Under the pieces are notes generated by a model, which did no database searches, had not been told where the DNA came from, and saw only the letters and a list, made by a program, of their open reading frames with translations. Position numbers and translations under genes: made by a program. This document shows, one piece after another, positions 18,236 to 26,611 of a stretch of DNA of 64,000 nucleotides. Positions within the stretch are counted from its first letter, which is position 1. Every line of letters starts with the position of its first letter. The stretch comes from RPQJ01 sp963700045. GTDB lineage: Bacteria > Pseudomonadota > Gammaproteobacteria > Steroidobacterales > Steroidobacteraceae. The stretch lies in NCBI GenBank assembly GCA_963700045.1, contig CAVOWK010000006.1:35803-99802 (forward strand). The letters run 5' to 3'.

Positions 18236-20253
18236 GCGGCCAGGCCCAGCTGCCGCAGCAGCGGCTCGAGTTCGGGCCTGCGGCCCCGGAACTCGACGAA
18301 CGCTTCCATCGCGTCGCGGCTGCCGCCACGCTCGAGGATCGAGCCGAGGAAGCGGTGGGCAGTCGCAGCATCGAAGATTCCCGATTCCTCGAAGGCGCCG
18401 AAGGCGTCCGCCGACAGCACCTCGGCCCACTTGTAGCTGTAGTAGCCGGCGCCGTATCCGCCCGAGAAGATGTGCTGGAAGCTGTGCGGGAAGCGGTTGA
18501 ACGCCGGCGGACGCACGACGGCCACCTCGTCCCGCACCTGCGCCAGCGTCTGCATCAGCCGCGAGCCGTGTGCGGGCGAGAACTCGGCGTGCAACCGGAA
18601 GTCGAACAGCGCGAACTCGAGCTGCCGGACCGACTGCATGCCGGCCTGGAACGAACGCGTTGCCTGCAGCTTGCGCAGCGCCTCGAGCGGCAGTGGCGCG
18701 CCGGTCTCGACGTGACCCGAGATCAGCGGCAGCACCTCCTCGCGCCAGGCGAAGTTTTCCATGAACTGGCTCGGCAGTTCCACCGCGTCCCACGGCACGC
18801 CATTGATGCCGGCCACGCTCGGGAAATCCACGCGCGTCAGCATGTGGTGCAGGCCGTGGCCGAATTCGTGGAACATCGTCAGCACTTCGTAGTGCGTCAG
18901 CAACGAAGGCCGGTCCGCACCCGGCGGGGTGAAGTTGCAGACGAGGTAAGCGATCGGCAGAGCATGCGCGCCGGCCAGGTCGATCCGCCCCAGGCATTCG
19001 TCCATCCAGGCACCGCCGCGCTTCTTGGGTCGTGCGTACAGGTCGAGGAAGAAGCCGCCGCGAGGCTTGCCGTCGCCGCCGATGATGTCGTAGTAGTGGA
19101 CGTCGGGCTGATACACCTCGACGTCCTTGCGTTCCTCGATGCGCACTCCATAGAGACGTTGCGCCACGGCGAACAGGCCCTGCAGCACGCGCGGCAAGGG
19201 GAAGTAAGGTCGCAGCTCCTCTTCCGAGACGGCCAGGCGCTCGCGCTTGAGGCGCTCCGAGTGGAACGCCACGTCCCAGGCCTCGAGCCTGGCGCCTGCG
19301 AACGCTTCAAGTTCGGCGAACTCACGCTGCGCGGCCGGCCGGCACAGGCGCGCGAGCCGGCGCAGGAACTCCAGCACCTCGGCGGGATCACGCGCCATCT
19401 TGGTGGCCAGCGAGTATTCCGCGAAGCTGGCGAAACCGGCGAGCTGCGCCGCTTCGTGCCGCAGTGCGAGGATTTCCTCGATCAGCGCCGTGTTGTCCCA
19501 CTGCGCCGGGCCCTGCTCGGAGGCGCGCGTGAGCCAGGCCGCGTAGAAGTCCTGGCGCAGCTGCCGGTTTTCGGCATGCGTCAGGACCGCCTGGTAATTC
19601 GGCGCGTCGAGCGTGAACAGCCAACCGCTGCGGCCGTTCTTTTCGGCTGCGGCACGCGCACGGGCGATGACGGCGGCAGGCAGGCCGGCGAGTTCAGTCG
19701 CCTCCTCGACCTCTCGCGTCCAGGCATTGGTGGCATCGAGCACGTTCTCGTCGAACTTCGCCTGCGCCGTCGACAGGCGCTCCATGAGTTCGCGAAAACG
19801 CCGCTTGCGGTCGGGTGCGAGCGCGACACCCGCGAGCCGGAAGTCGCGCAGCGCGTTGTCGACGAGCTTGCGCTGCTCCGGCTTCAGGCCGGGATATTGC
19901 GTGTCCTTGATGCGCTGGTATGCCGCGCACAGCTCGGCGTTCTGCGCGATCTCGGTGTGATACGCGGTGAGCAGCGGCAGGCAGGTATTGTAGGCCGCCC
20001 GCAGCTCGTCGCCGTTCGCGACGCCATTGAGGTGGCCCACGGGCGACCAGGTGCGCGCGAGCCGATGCTGCATCCGTTCCATGGGAACGACGATGCCGTC
20101 CCAGCCTTCGGCGCCCGCATCGAGCAGTTGCTGCAGGCCGCGCCGATTCTCTTCCAGCACCTGCCGGATGGCGGGTTCGATGTGTTCCGGGCGAATTGCC
20201 AGAAAGGCGGGCAGGGTCGCAGCCTGCAGCAGGGGGTTGTCCATGCCCGCCAT
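18232..20253 (-). CDS. prlC: Oligopeptidase A, M3 family zinc metallopeptidase
   Basis: Cytosolic thimet-type peptidase degrading oligopeptides, including signal peptides. The 673-residue length is normal for PrlC. The HEXXH zinc site is seen as MFHEFGHGLHHML (about 458-470), with a downstream acidic helix, and GGYGAGYYSYKWAEVLSADAF near the C-terminus is typical of the family. An alternative start three codons downstream (MDNPLLQ) is equally plausible. The prlC-xthA four-base overlap and the 24-base gap from the GIDE-like gene suggest one operon. Confidence 0.95.
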   Translation of the reverse strand: MAGMDNPLLQAATLPAFLAIRPEHIEPAIRQVLEENRRGLQQLLDAGAEGWDGIVVPMERMQHRLARTWSPVGHLNGVANGDELRAAYNTCLPLLTAYHTEIAQNAELCAAYQRIKDTQYPGLKPEQRKLVDNALRDFRLAGVALAPDRKRRFRELMERLSTAQAKFDENVLDATNAWTREVEEATELAGLPAAVIARARAAAEKNGRSGWLFTLDAPNYQAVLTHAENRQLRQDFYAAWLTRASEQGPAQWDNTALIEEILALRHEAAQLAGFASFAEYSLATKMARDPAEVLEFLRRLARLCRPAAQREFAELEAFAGARLEAWDVAFHSERLKRERLAVSEEELRPYFPLPRVLQGLFAVAQRLYGVRIEERKDVEVYQPDVHYYDIIGGDGKPRGGFFLDLYARPKKRGGAWMDECLGRIDLAGAHALPIAYLVCNFTPPGADRPSLLTHYEVLTMFHEFGHGLHHMLTRVDFPSVAGINGVPWDAVELPSQFMENFAWREEVLPLISGHVETGAPLPLEALRKLQATRSFQAGMQSVRQLEFALFDFRLHAEFSPAHGSRLMQTLAQVRDEVAVVRPPAFNRFPHSFQHIFSGGYGAGYYSYKWAEVLSADAFGAFEESGIFDAATAHRFLGSILERGGSRDAMEAFVEFRGRRPELEPLLRQLGLAA

Positions 20254-20277
20254 TCTAGCGGCGCGGCGACCCCGGAT

Positions 20278-21177
20278 TCAGCCGAAGCTACCCTGCAGGA
20301 GCCAGCCGAGCGCGTACACGGCGGCGACGAAGCCGCAGAAAGCGAAGGCCGCGCGCCTGCGGTAGCGGCGGGCCAGGTCGCCCGGTGGCAGCGCGGCGAG
20401 CAGGAACAGCCGGTCGCCATCCGGGCGGCACAGGACGTGGAAATTCTGCCGGGCCGGGCGTTCAACGCCGCGCTGCATGACCGTGCGCCGGGCCTCCTGC
20501 CTTGCGGCTTCCCACTCGACCGGGTCGATGCGGCCGTCGCCATCCTGGTCGAAGCGCCGTATCAGGGCAGGCTGGTCCTGCTTCCATTCCGCCAGCATCT
20601 CGGCCAGTTCCGCCTGCGGGTTCGGTTCGCCGGACGATGCCGTCGAACGAAAATCGCCCAGGGCATACAGGCGCTCGTGCTCGTAGATACGTTCCTCGAC
20701 GTAGCGGAAGCCGCGGCCCCCGGTCAGCGACAGGCCCTTGCCCGGTCCCGACGCAGGCCAGGGCGTGTCGCCGTACCAGGTGGTCGACTCGGCCGGCACG
20801 ACTTCGGCGCCATCGGGCTGCACGATGCACTGGCCGGTCCCGTCGTCGAGCAGGAAAGCGACCGACGAGGTGCCTGACGCGATGGTCTGCCAACTCTTCC
20901 GCTGGCCTTTGCCCGCGCCGCGTTCGGTCCGCTTCGAGATCCTGTAGCGCCACCAGATGCAAGGCCGTTGCGTGAGCGGCGCGGGATTCTTCGTGGCCGG
21001 CAGGGGCAGGCCGTTGCCCGCGAGCTCGACGTAGCCCTGCGCCGCCGATCGAATGCGCGACGTCGGCGTGTCCTCGATCAGCCGCGCGATCTTGAGCCAG
21101 CGCAGCGCCGCTGCGCCGCCGGCCACGACGGCGACGCCGAGCGTCAGCAGCCAGAACCAGGAATCGCTCTCAGCCAA
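20278..21177 (-). CDS. GIDE-domain (E3 ubiquitin ligase-like) membrane protein with EF-hand
   Basis: A 299-residue protein with a transmembrane helix at each end (about 9-25 and 275-293). In between is the bacterial GIDE region: IEDTPTSRIRSAAQGYVELAGNG (split here as two adjoining runs), PCIWWRYRI and a beta-rich stretch, as in proteins annotated 'E3 ubiquitin ligase family' that in bacteria pair with LemA. An EF-hand calcium loop, DQDGDGRIDPVEW (about 209-221), is inserted before the second helix. The start is TTG and overlaps the lemA stop by eight bases. Bacterial function is unknown; a membrane-associated scaffold is likely. Ubiquitin ligase activity is not implied. Confidence 0.7.
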   Translation of the reverse strand: MAESDSWFWLLTLGVAVVAGGAAALRWLKIARLIEDTPTSRIRSAAQGYVELAGNGLPLPATKNPAPLTQRPCIWWRYRISKRTERGAGKGQRKSWQTIASGTSSVAFLLDDGTGQCIVQPDGAEVVPAESTTWYGDTPWPASGPGKGLSLTGGRGFRYVEERIYEHERLYALGDFRSTASSGEPNPQAELAEMLAEWKQDQPALIRRFDQDGDGRIDPVEWEAARQEARRTVMQRGVERPARQNFHVLCRPDGDRLFLLAALPPGDLARRYRRRAAFAFCGFVAAVYALGWLLQGSFG

Positions 21178-21742
21178 AGAGCTTGCCCAGGTCCACGTCG
21201 CGCTTCTGTTCGTCGGTGAATTCGAGCAGCTGCGCCGGCTTGAACTCGAACATCCGTGCGACCAGCAGGTCGGGGAAGGTCTGGATGCGGATGTTGTTGA
21301 GGTTCACCGACTCGTTGTAGAGCTCGCGGCGGTCCGCGATCGCTTCTTCCAGTTCCGAGATGCGCGTCTGCAGGTGGCGGAAGCTGTTGTCGGCCTTGAG
21401 TTCCGGGTAATTCTCCGCCACCGCGAACAGGCGACCCAGGCCCTGGCGCAACTGGTCCTCAGCCGCACCAACCGCGGCAACGTCCCCGCGACTCTGCGCC
21501 TTGAACACCGCGGAGCGCGCCTGCATCACGCGCTCCAGCGTTTCCTGCTCGTACTGCATGTAGCGCTTGCAGGTTTCGACCAGCTTCGGCAACTCGTCGT
21601 GGCGCTGCGTCAGCAGCACGTCGATGTTGGCCCAGGCCTTGCGCACGTTCTCGCGCAGCGCGATGAGCCCGTTGTAGATGCGCACGAGATAGACAGCCGC
21701 CACGAACAGCAGCGCGGCAAACAGCAACAGCATGACCAGCAT
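21170..21742 (-). CDS. lemA: LemA family protein
   Basis: Membrane-anchored helical protein of 190 residues: one N-terminal transmembrane helix (about 1-20), then the LemA signature YNGLIALRENVRKAWANIDV and a long alpha-helical bundle ending in a conserved KPAQLLEF. Molecular role is unknown; LemA genes commonly travel with GIDE-type or TPM-domain genes, as here. It starts the minus-strand cluster leading to prlC and xthA and is divergent from the carbonic anhydrase gene across 119 bases. Confidence 0.9.
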   Translation of the reverse strand: MLVMLLLFAALLFVAAVYLVRIYNGLIALRENVRKAWANIDVLLTQRHDELPKLVETCKRYMQYEQETLERVMQARSAVFKAQSRGDVAAVGAAEDQLRQGLGRLFAVAENYPELKADNSFRHLQTRISELEEAIADRRELYNESVNLNNIRIQTFPDLLVARMFEFKPAQLLEFTDEQKRDVDLGKLFG

Positions 21743-21861
21743 CGGCGGCTCCCTGTCAATTTCCGGGGCGGGAGTGACCCCGCGAGCGGCTAGATTGCCG
21801 GTTGCCCGGTAGCAGCGTCTAGACTGTGCGTCCCAGATCCGGGGAATGCGAGCGGTCCAGC

Positions 21862-22404
21862 ATGGCGATTCGAACCTATCGCGGCGTGTCGCCTACGCTC
21901 GGGCCGGGCGCGTGGGTCGACCCTGCGGCGCTGGTCATCGGCGACGTCGTGCTCGGTGCCGACGTTTCGATCTGGCCGCTGGTGCTGGTCCGCGGCGACG
22001 TCAATCGCATCCGCATCGGCGACCGCAGCAACGTCCAGGACGGCAGCATCATCCACGTCTCGCGTCCCTACCCGGGTAACGACGCAGGCTGGGGCACGCT
22101 CCTCGGCGAGGACGTCGTGATCGGGCACAAGGTTGCGCTGCACGGCTGCACGATCGCAGACCGCGTGCTGGTGGGTATCGGCGCGATCGTGCTGGACGGC
22201 GTCACGGTCGCCAGCGACGTGATCATCGGCGCCGGCAGCGTCGTCACGCCGGGGAAGCAACTGCAGTCCGGCTACCTGTACGTCGGCAATCCGGCGCGGC
22301 GATCGCGCGAGCTGCGGCTCGACGAGATTGCGCGCATTCCGCAGATGGCGCGCGATTACGTGCTGCTCAAGAACGAGTATTCGCAGTTGTCGCCAGGTAG
22401 ATAG
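21862..22404 (+). CDS. Gamma carbonic anhydrase family protein (YrdA-like)
   Basis: Left-handed beta-helix protein of 180 residues, formed of hexapeptide repeats, in the gamma-class carbonic anhydrase family. The three zinc-ligand histidines are visible as SIIHVS, VIGHKVALHGC. Start chosen at ATG 21862 because the protein then begins MAIRTYRGVSPTLGPGAWVD like its relatives; 12 extra upstream codons are open. Its 3' end overlaps the convergent aroE by 38 bases. Actual hydratase activity of YrdA-type members is unproven. Confidence 0.9.
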   Translation: MAIRTYRGVSPTLGPGAWVDPAALVIGDVVLGADVSIWPLVLVRGDVNRIRIGDRSNVQDGSIIHVSRPYPGNDAGWGTLLGEDVVIGHKVALHGCTIADRVLVGIGAIVLDGVTVASDVIIGAGSVVTPGKQLQSGYLYVGNPARRSRELRLDEIARIPQMARDYVLLKNEYSQLSPGR

Positions 22405-23224
22405 CCCGGGCGTGCAACGCTTCCAGCACGGGTTGCGTCTGCGGGCGCACGCCGCGCCAGACGAAGAACGCTTCGGCCGCCTGTTCGACCAGCATGCCCC
22501 AACCCTGTGCCACGCTGGTCACGCCGCGATCACGGGCCCATTGCGTGAAGGGCGTTTCGCCGATCCCGTAGGCCATGTCGTAGCACGTGGTGGCCCTGTC
22601 CACGGCGCGGGAATGGATCGGCGGCACCTCGCCTTTCAGGCTGGCCGAGGTGGCATTGATGATCAGGTCGAACGGTTCGAGCGGCTCGACGCCGTCGAAG
22701 GCAGCGCCGCTCACTGCACCGAAGCTCGAAAATTCCTCGGCCAGTTCGATGGCGCGCCTGGCCGTGCGGTTGGCAATCACGAGGGTCGACGGCCTCAGCT
22801 CCAGCAATGGCCCGATCGCGCCGCGCGCTGCACCGCCGGCGCCGAGCATCAGTATGCGTGGCGACGTGAGCCGCAGCCGGAGGTTCTGCGTGAGATCGGC
22901 GACCAGGCCGACACCGTCGGTGTTGTCGCCGATCAATTCGCCGTCGCGACGCAGGACGGTATTGACTGCATCCGCGCGCTGGGCCCGGGGCGTGAGCTCG
23001 TTGACCAGGTCCGCGGCCGCGCGCTTGTGCGGCAGCGTGATGTTGGCGCCGCTGCCGCCTTGCTCGAAGAAGAACTCGAGCAGGTCGTGACGGAACTGAT
23101 CCGGCGCCGCTTCGTGCAGCCGGTACACCATGTCCTGCCCCGTCTGCCGTGCGAACAGGCCATGGATGAACGGCGACCAGCTGTGGTAGACCGGGTAGCC
23201 GAAGAGGGCGTAGGAGTCAGACAT
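22367..23224 (-). CDS. aroE: Shikimate 5-dehydrogenase
   Basis: NADPH-dependent reduction of 3-dehydroshikimate in the chorismate pathway that feeds the nearby trp operon. The 285 residues show YPVYHSWSPFIH near the start, the catalytic lysine in ANITLPHKRAA (about 63-73), GDNTDGVGLV (about 98), a Rossmann loop LMLGAGGAARGA (about 124) and the NATSASLKGE motif. It overlaps the convergent carbonic anhydrase gene at the 3' end and begins four bases after hemB starts its own 3' end, so hemB-aroE are co-directional and tightly packed. Confidence 0.94.
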   Translation of the reverse strand: MSDSYALFGYPVYHSWSPFIHGLFARQTGQDMVYRLHEAAPDQFRHDLLEFFFEQGGSGANITLPHKRAAADLVNELTPRAQRADAVNTVLRRDGELIGDNTDGVGLVADLTQNLRLRLTSPRILMLGAGGAARGAIGPLLELRPSTLVIANRTARRAIELAEEFSSFGAVSGAAFDGVEPLEPFDLIINATSASLKGEVPPIHSRAVDRATTCYDMAYGIGETPFTQWARDRGVTSVAQGWGMLVEQAAEAFFVWRGVRPQTQPVLEALHARAIYLATTANTRS

Positions 23225-23227
23225 GCC

Positions 23228-24244
23228 CTAACCCCTTTCCTTGAGCCATTCTGCAGCACGCTTCGCAAAATAGGTCAGGATGCCGTCGGCGCCCGCGCGC
23301 TTGATGCAGTTGAGTGATTCCAGCGCGACTGCGCGCTCGTCGAGCCAGCCGTTCTGTGCCGCCGCCATGTGCATCGCGTACTCGCCGCTGACCTGGTACA
23401 CGAATGTCGGTGCGCCGAAGCGCTCTTTCACGCGGCGCACGATGTCGAGGTACGGCATGCCGGGCTTCACCATCACCATGTCCGCGCCTTCGGCGAGGTC
23501 GAGCTCGACTTCGCGCAGCGCCTCGTCCGAATTGCACGGATCCATCTGATAGTTGTACTTATTGCCCTTGCCGAGGTTGCCGGCCGAGCCCACGGCATCG
23601 CGGAACGGGCCGTAGTAGCTCGACGCGTACTTGGCGGAGTAGGCGAGGATGCGCGTGTGGATGTGGCCCGCGGCTTCGAGTGCGTCACGCAGCGCGCCGA
23701 TGCGACCGTCCATCATGTCGGAGGGAGCTACTACATCTGCACCTGCTTCCGCATGAGAGAGGCCCTGCTGCACGAGCGCCGCGACCGTCACGTCGTTCAT
23801 GACGTACCCGGTCGCGTCGATGATGCCGTCCTGGCCGTGGGTGGTGAAAGGATCGAGCGCGACGTCGGTCACCACGCCGAGTTCCGGCACGGCTTGTTTG
23901 ATAGCACGCACGGCACGCTGGGCCAGGCCATCGGGGTTCCAGGCTTCACGGCCATCGAGGCTCTTGACCTCGAGCGGCGTGACCGGGAAGAGGGCAAGTG
24001 CCGGAATGCCGAGGCGCGCGACGGCTTCAGCTTCGCGGACCAGTTCATCCACCGACACGCGCTCGATGCCCGGCATCGAGGGGATCGCCACGCGCTGCTT
24101 CGTGCCTTCCATGACGAACATCGGGTAGATGAAGTCGTCCGGCGTCAGCACCGTCTCCCGCATCATGCGGCGCGAGAAAGCGTCGCGGCGCATACGGCGC
24201 ATGCGGACACGAGGGAACTGGCCGGGAGCGTCGGGGTGGGTCAT
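23228..24244 (-). CDS. hemB: Delta-aminolevulinic acid dehydratase (porphobilinogen synthase)
   Basis: Condenses two ALA molecules to porphobilinogen in tetrapyrrole synthesis. The 338-residue protein starts at ATG 24244 (MTHPDAPGQFPRVRMRRMRR); a longer upstream frame is not supported. Motifs include RRDAFSRRMMRETVL, the Schiff-base lysine regions AYSAKYASSYYGPFRDA (about 205-221) and MVMVKPGMPYLDI (about 257-269). The last codons and TAG lie in a fragment of the G-rich heptad sequence (AAGGGGTTAG on the coding strand), so the element supplies the stop codon. Confidence 0.95.
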   Translation of the reverse strand: MTHPDAPGQFPRVRMRRMRRDAFSRRMMRETVLTPDDFIYPMFVMEGTKQRVAIPSMPGIERVSVDELVREAEAVARLGIPALALFPVTPLEVKSLDGREAWNPDGLAQRAVRAIKQAVPELGVVTDVALDPFTTHGQDGIIDATGYVMNDVTVAALVQQGLSHAEAGADVVAPSDMMDGRIGALRDALEAAGHIHTRILAYSAKYASSYYGPFRDAVGSAGNLGKGNKYNYQMDPCNSDEALREVELDLAEGADMVMVKPGMPYLDIVRRVKERFGAPTFVYQVSGEYAMHMAAAQNGWLDERAVALESLNCIKRAGADGILTYFAKRAAEWLKERG

Positions 24245-24345
24245 GGAGGCGGGTGCTTTCTCGAACGGAACCCGGACTTTATACCCGAGCGGGCCCGGCC
24301 GCGAAAAGGACGCAAAAGCCGCAAGGGCGAAGGCAGAATCCGGGC

Positions 24346-25068
24346 ATGAGCACGAAAACCCGTTCGGTCCGGTCGCGAGAGGCCACAGGCTGCCCGCAGT
24401 CACGAACCGCCAAAGTCGCCCGGAAGCCCGTTTCCAAGGTCAAGGCGCCCAAAGGAGCTGCAGTTCAGCCTGCGTCTCTTGCCCCCGATGCACGGCCGCG
24501 GTGCGGCTGGTCGTATTCCGGCATGAGCGCGGAATACATCGCCTATCACGACCAGGAGTGGGGAGTTCCCGTTCACGACGATCGCCGGCTGTTCGAGTTC
24601 CTGATCCTCGAAGGCGCGCAGGCCGGCCTCAGCTGGTCGACCATCCTGCGCAAGCGCGAGGGTTACCGCGAATCGTTTGCCGATTTCGATCCGGTGAAGG
24701 TGGCGAAATTCGACTCGCGCAAGGTCGAGAAGCTGCTGCAGTTCCCCGGCATCGTGCGCAACCGGCTCAAGGTTGCGGCCGCAATCACCAACGCGCGCTG
24801 CTTTCTCGAAGTGCAGAAGGAGTTCGGCAGTTTCGCGGAATACAGCTGGCAGTTCGTCGGCGGCCAGCCGATCGTGAATCGATGGCGTGAGATGTCGCAG
24901 GTGCCGGCGACATCGCCGGAGTCGGATGCGTTCAGCAAGGACCTGCAGCGTCGTGGCTTCAAGTTCGTGGGCTCCACCATCATGTACGCGCACATGCAGG
25001 CGACCGGGATGGTCAACGATCACGTGGTGACGTGTTTCAGGCATGAGGAAGTGAAGGGAAGGGGTTAG
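24346..25068 (+). CDS. tag: DNA-3-methyladenine glycosylase I
   Basis: Removes 3-methyladenine from alkylated DNA. The catalytic domain (about residues 50-235) has the zinc-associated RCGWS start, YHDQEWGVPVHDDRRLFEFL, LEGAQAGLSWSTIL and the C-terminal FVGSTIMYAHMQATGMVNDH with cysteine/histidine zinc ligands. About 45 basic, low-complexity residues (STKTRSVRSREATG...) precede the domain, so the true start could be internal. ATG 24346 was chosen as the first methionine with plausible spacing. The stop codon lies in the first heptad of the G-rich element that follows. Confidence 0.92.
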   Translation: MSTKTRSVRSREATGCPQSRTAKVARKPVSKVKAPKGAAVQPASLAPDARPRCGWSYSGMSAEYIAYHDQEWGVPVHDDRRLFEFLILEGAQAGLSWSTILRKREGYRESFADFDPVKVAKFDSRKVEKLLQFPGIVRNRLKVAAAITNARCFLEVQKEFGSFAEYSWQFVGGQPIVNRWREMSQVPATSPESDAFSKDLQRRGFKFVGSTIMYAHMQATGMVNDHVVTCFRHEEVKGRG

Positions 25069-25200
25069 GGGATGGGGGTTGGGGGATAGTCGGAGGATTG
25101 CAGCAGCCTGATATCCCGGCTCCTTCCCGCAAACATGCCGTTGATCGTTATGCAGTCACTGCACATCCGACTAACCCCCAACCCCCATCCCCTAACCCCT
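25059..25200. repeat. G-rich heptad inverted element, copy 2
   Basis: Left arm 25059-25094: heptads of GGGGTTA, GGGGATG, GGGGTTG, GGGGATA type ending GTCGGA. Right arm 25166-25200 is its reverse complement apart from two bases in one heptad. The centre is about 70 bases with no gene. It lies between the convergent tag and rlmJ genes, contributes the stop codon of tag, and ends one base before the rlmJ stop, so it could act as a two-way terminator. Confidence 0.92.
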
Positions 25201-25201
25201 G

Positions 25202-26053
25202 CTATTCGCCGATCCACCACTCGACGCTGGTGCCGCCCGCGCCGTCGGGCACCAGCAGCCGGTGCAGGTCCGGCAGCAATTCCGCAAGCCGTTCATCGAG
25301 CATCCACGGCGGATTCACGATCACGAGGCCCGAACCGCGCAAGCCCACGGCCGCATCGTCCGGCATCACGCTCAGCGTCACGTCGAGCACCTTGCGCGTA
25401 CCCGACCCTTCGAGATTACGGCGGAAACGCAGCGGTGCAGCCCGTTCCGTGAGCGGGTACCAGATGCAGTACGTGCCCGTCGGCCAGCGTTCGTAGCCGG
25501 TTTCGAGCGCGGACAGGATGCGGTCGAACTCCGTGTCCGACTCGAAGGGCGGATCGATCAGCACGAGACCGCGGTTTTCCCGCGGCGGCAACTGTGCCTT
25601 CAGCGTGGCGTAGCCGTCGCTTTCGACGATCGACACGAGCTTCTGCCAGCCCAGGCTGGAGCGCAGTGCCTGCGCCTCGCGTGCATGCGTCTCAGCCAGC
25701 ACCATCCGGTCCGTCAGGCGGCGCATCTTCCCAACGATGGTCGGCGAGCCCGGGTAAGCTGTGATCGCACTGCGTGCCGGTCCTGCGCACGCCTTGACCA
25801 GTCGCACGTAATTCGCGACCTCAGGCGCGAGCGCGGCCTCGGGAAACTCGAGCAACCGGCCGATGCCGTTCTTGTACTCGCCGCTGCGCTGGGATTCGCC
25901 GAGGCTCAGGTCGTAGGTACCGCCGCCGGCATGCGTGTCGAGGTAAAAGAACGGCGCGGGCTTCTTCTTCAGGTGCTCGACGAGCATCATCAGCACGACG
26001 TGCTTCAGCACGTCCGCGAAGTTCCCTGCATGGAACGCGTGGCGATAGTTCAT
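25202..26053 (-). CDS. rlmJ: 23S rRNA (adenine(2030)-N(6))-methyltransferase
   Basis: SAM-dependent methyltransferase modifying A2030 of 23S rRNA. The 283-residue protein begins with the diagnostic MNYRHAFHAGNFADVLKH and has YLDTHAGGGTYDLS as the SAM-binding motif (about 37-50) and the catalytic DPPFE (about 165-169, the NPPY-type motif). Formerly the YhiR family, sometimes linked to DNA uptake and use as a nutrient. Convergent with tag; its stop abuts the heptad element. Confidence 0.94.
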   Translation of the reverse strand: MNYRHAFHAGNFADVLKHVVLMMLVEHLKKKPAPFFYLDTHAGGGTYDLSLGESQRSGEYKNGIGRLLEFPEAALAPEVANYVRLVKACAGPARSAITAYPGSPTIVGKMRRLTDRMVLAETHAREAQALRSSLGWQKLVSIVESDGYATLKAQLPPRENRGLVLIDPPFESDTEFDRILSALETGYERWPTGTYCIWYPLTERAAPLRFRRNLEGSGTRKVLDVTLSVMPDDAAVGLRGSGLVIVNPPWMLDERLAELLPDLHRLLVPDGAGGTSVEWWIGE

Positions 26054-26099
26054 GTCTGACCGATCCGGGGTCCCGGGTCACGCAACGGAGTCACGCTGG

Positions 26100-26537
26100 A
26101 TGCCGACAAGAGTACTGCACCGGACACGTCCCGGTTCGATGGTTCGCGGGCGCGGGCCGCTGACTGGCGCGTGGCTGGCCTGCATGCTCGCGTCCGGGTC
26201 TGCACTGGGACAGGCGGCGGGCGGCCCGCCTCCAGTCGTAGCGGAGACGGCGGTAAGGGGCGCACCTGCGGAGATGATCGAGGCCGCGCTCGACGATGCG
26301 GCCAACCGGTCGACGACCGCGCGGGCCGACATCAAGGTGACGAGCGCAGAGGCAGTGACGTGGCCGGACGGGTCGCTCGGTTGCCCGAAGCCTGGGATGA
26401 TGTACACGCAGGCGCTCGTTGCCGGGTATCGCATCGTGCTGCAGGCGGACGAGCAGACACTGAATTATCACGCGATGTCGCGCGGCAGGCCGTTGTTCTG
26501 TCCAGCGAGCCGCGTCGTGCCGCCGGTGCCGGGGTAG
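26100..26537 (+). CDS. Small secreted protein of unrecognised 'DGSLGCP' family, paralogue 1
   Basis: No function recognised. About 145 residues from ATG 26100 (GGAG ten bases upstream); ATG 26139 is an alternative. An N-terminal hydrophobic stretch GAWLACMLASGSALGQA predicts export. The conserved core is ADIKVTSAEAVTWPDGSLGC, then PKPGMMYTQALVAGYRIVL and a C-terminal cysteine in PLFCPAS. It shares this core with the next gene (26612), so the two are tandem duplicates. Two conserved cysteines suggest a disulfide in a periplasmic domain. Confidence 0.6.
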   Translation: MPTRVLHRTRPGSMVRGRGPLTGAWLACMLASGSALGQAAGGPPPVVAETAVRGAPAEMIEAALDDAANRSTTARADIKVTSAEAVTWPDGSLGCPKPGMMYTQALVAGYRIVLQADEQTLNYHAMSRGRPLFCPASRVVPPVPG

Positions 26538-26611
26538 GCGTTCACGCGCGGATCGTACGACGGCGACGAGTCTGGACAACGAGACGTCCCCTGACACAAA
26601 GGAGCCGGGCC

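Noticed and set aside
18199..20877. Long plus-strand open frame of 892 codons opposite prlC
   Set aside because: It is antisense to a well-conserved peptidase, has compositionally biased Arg/Gln/His-rich sequence and no recognisable domain; typical of shadows in GC-rich DNA.
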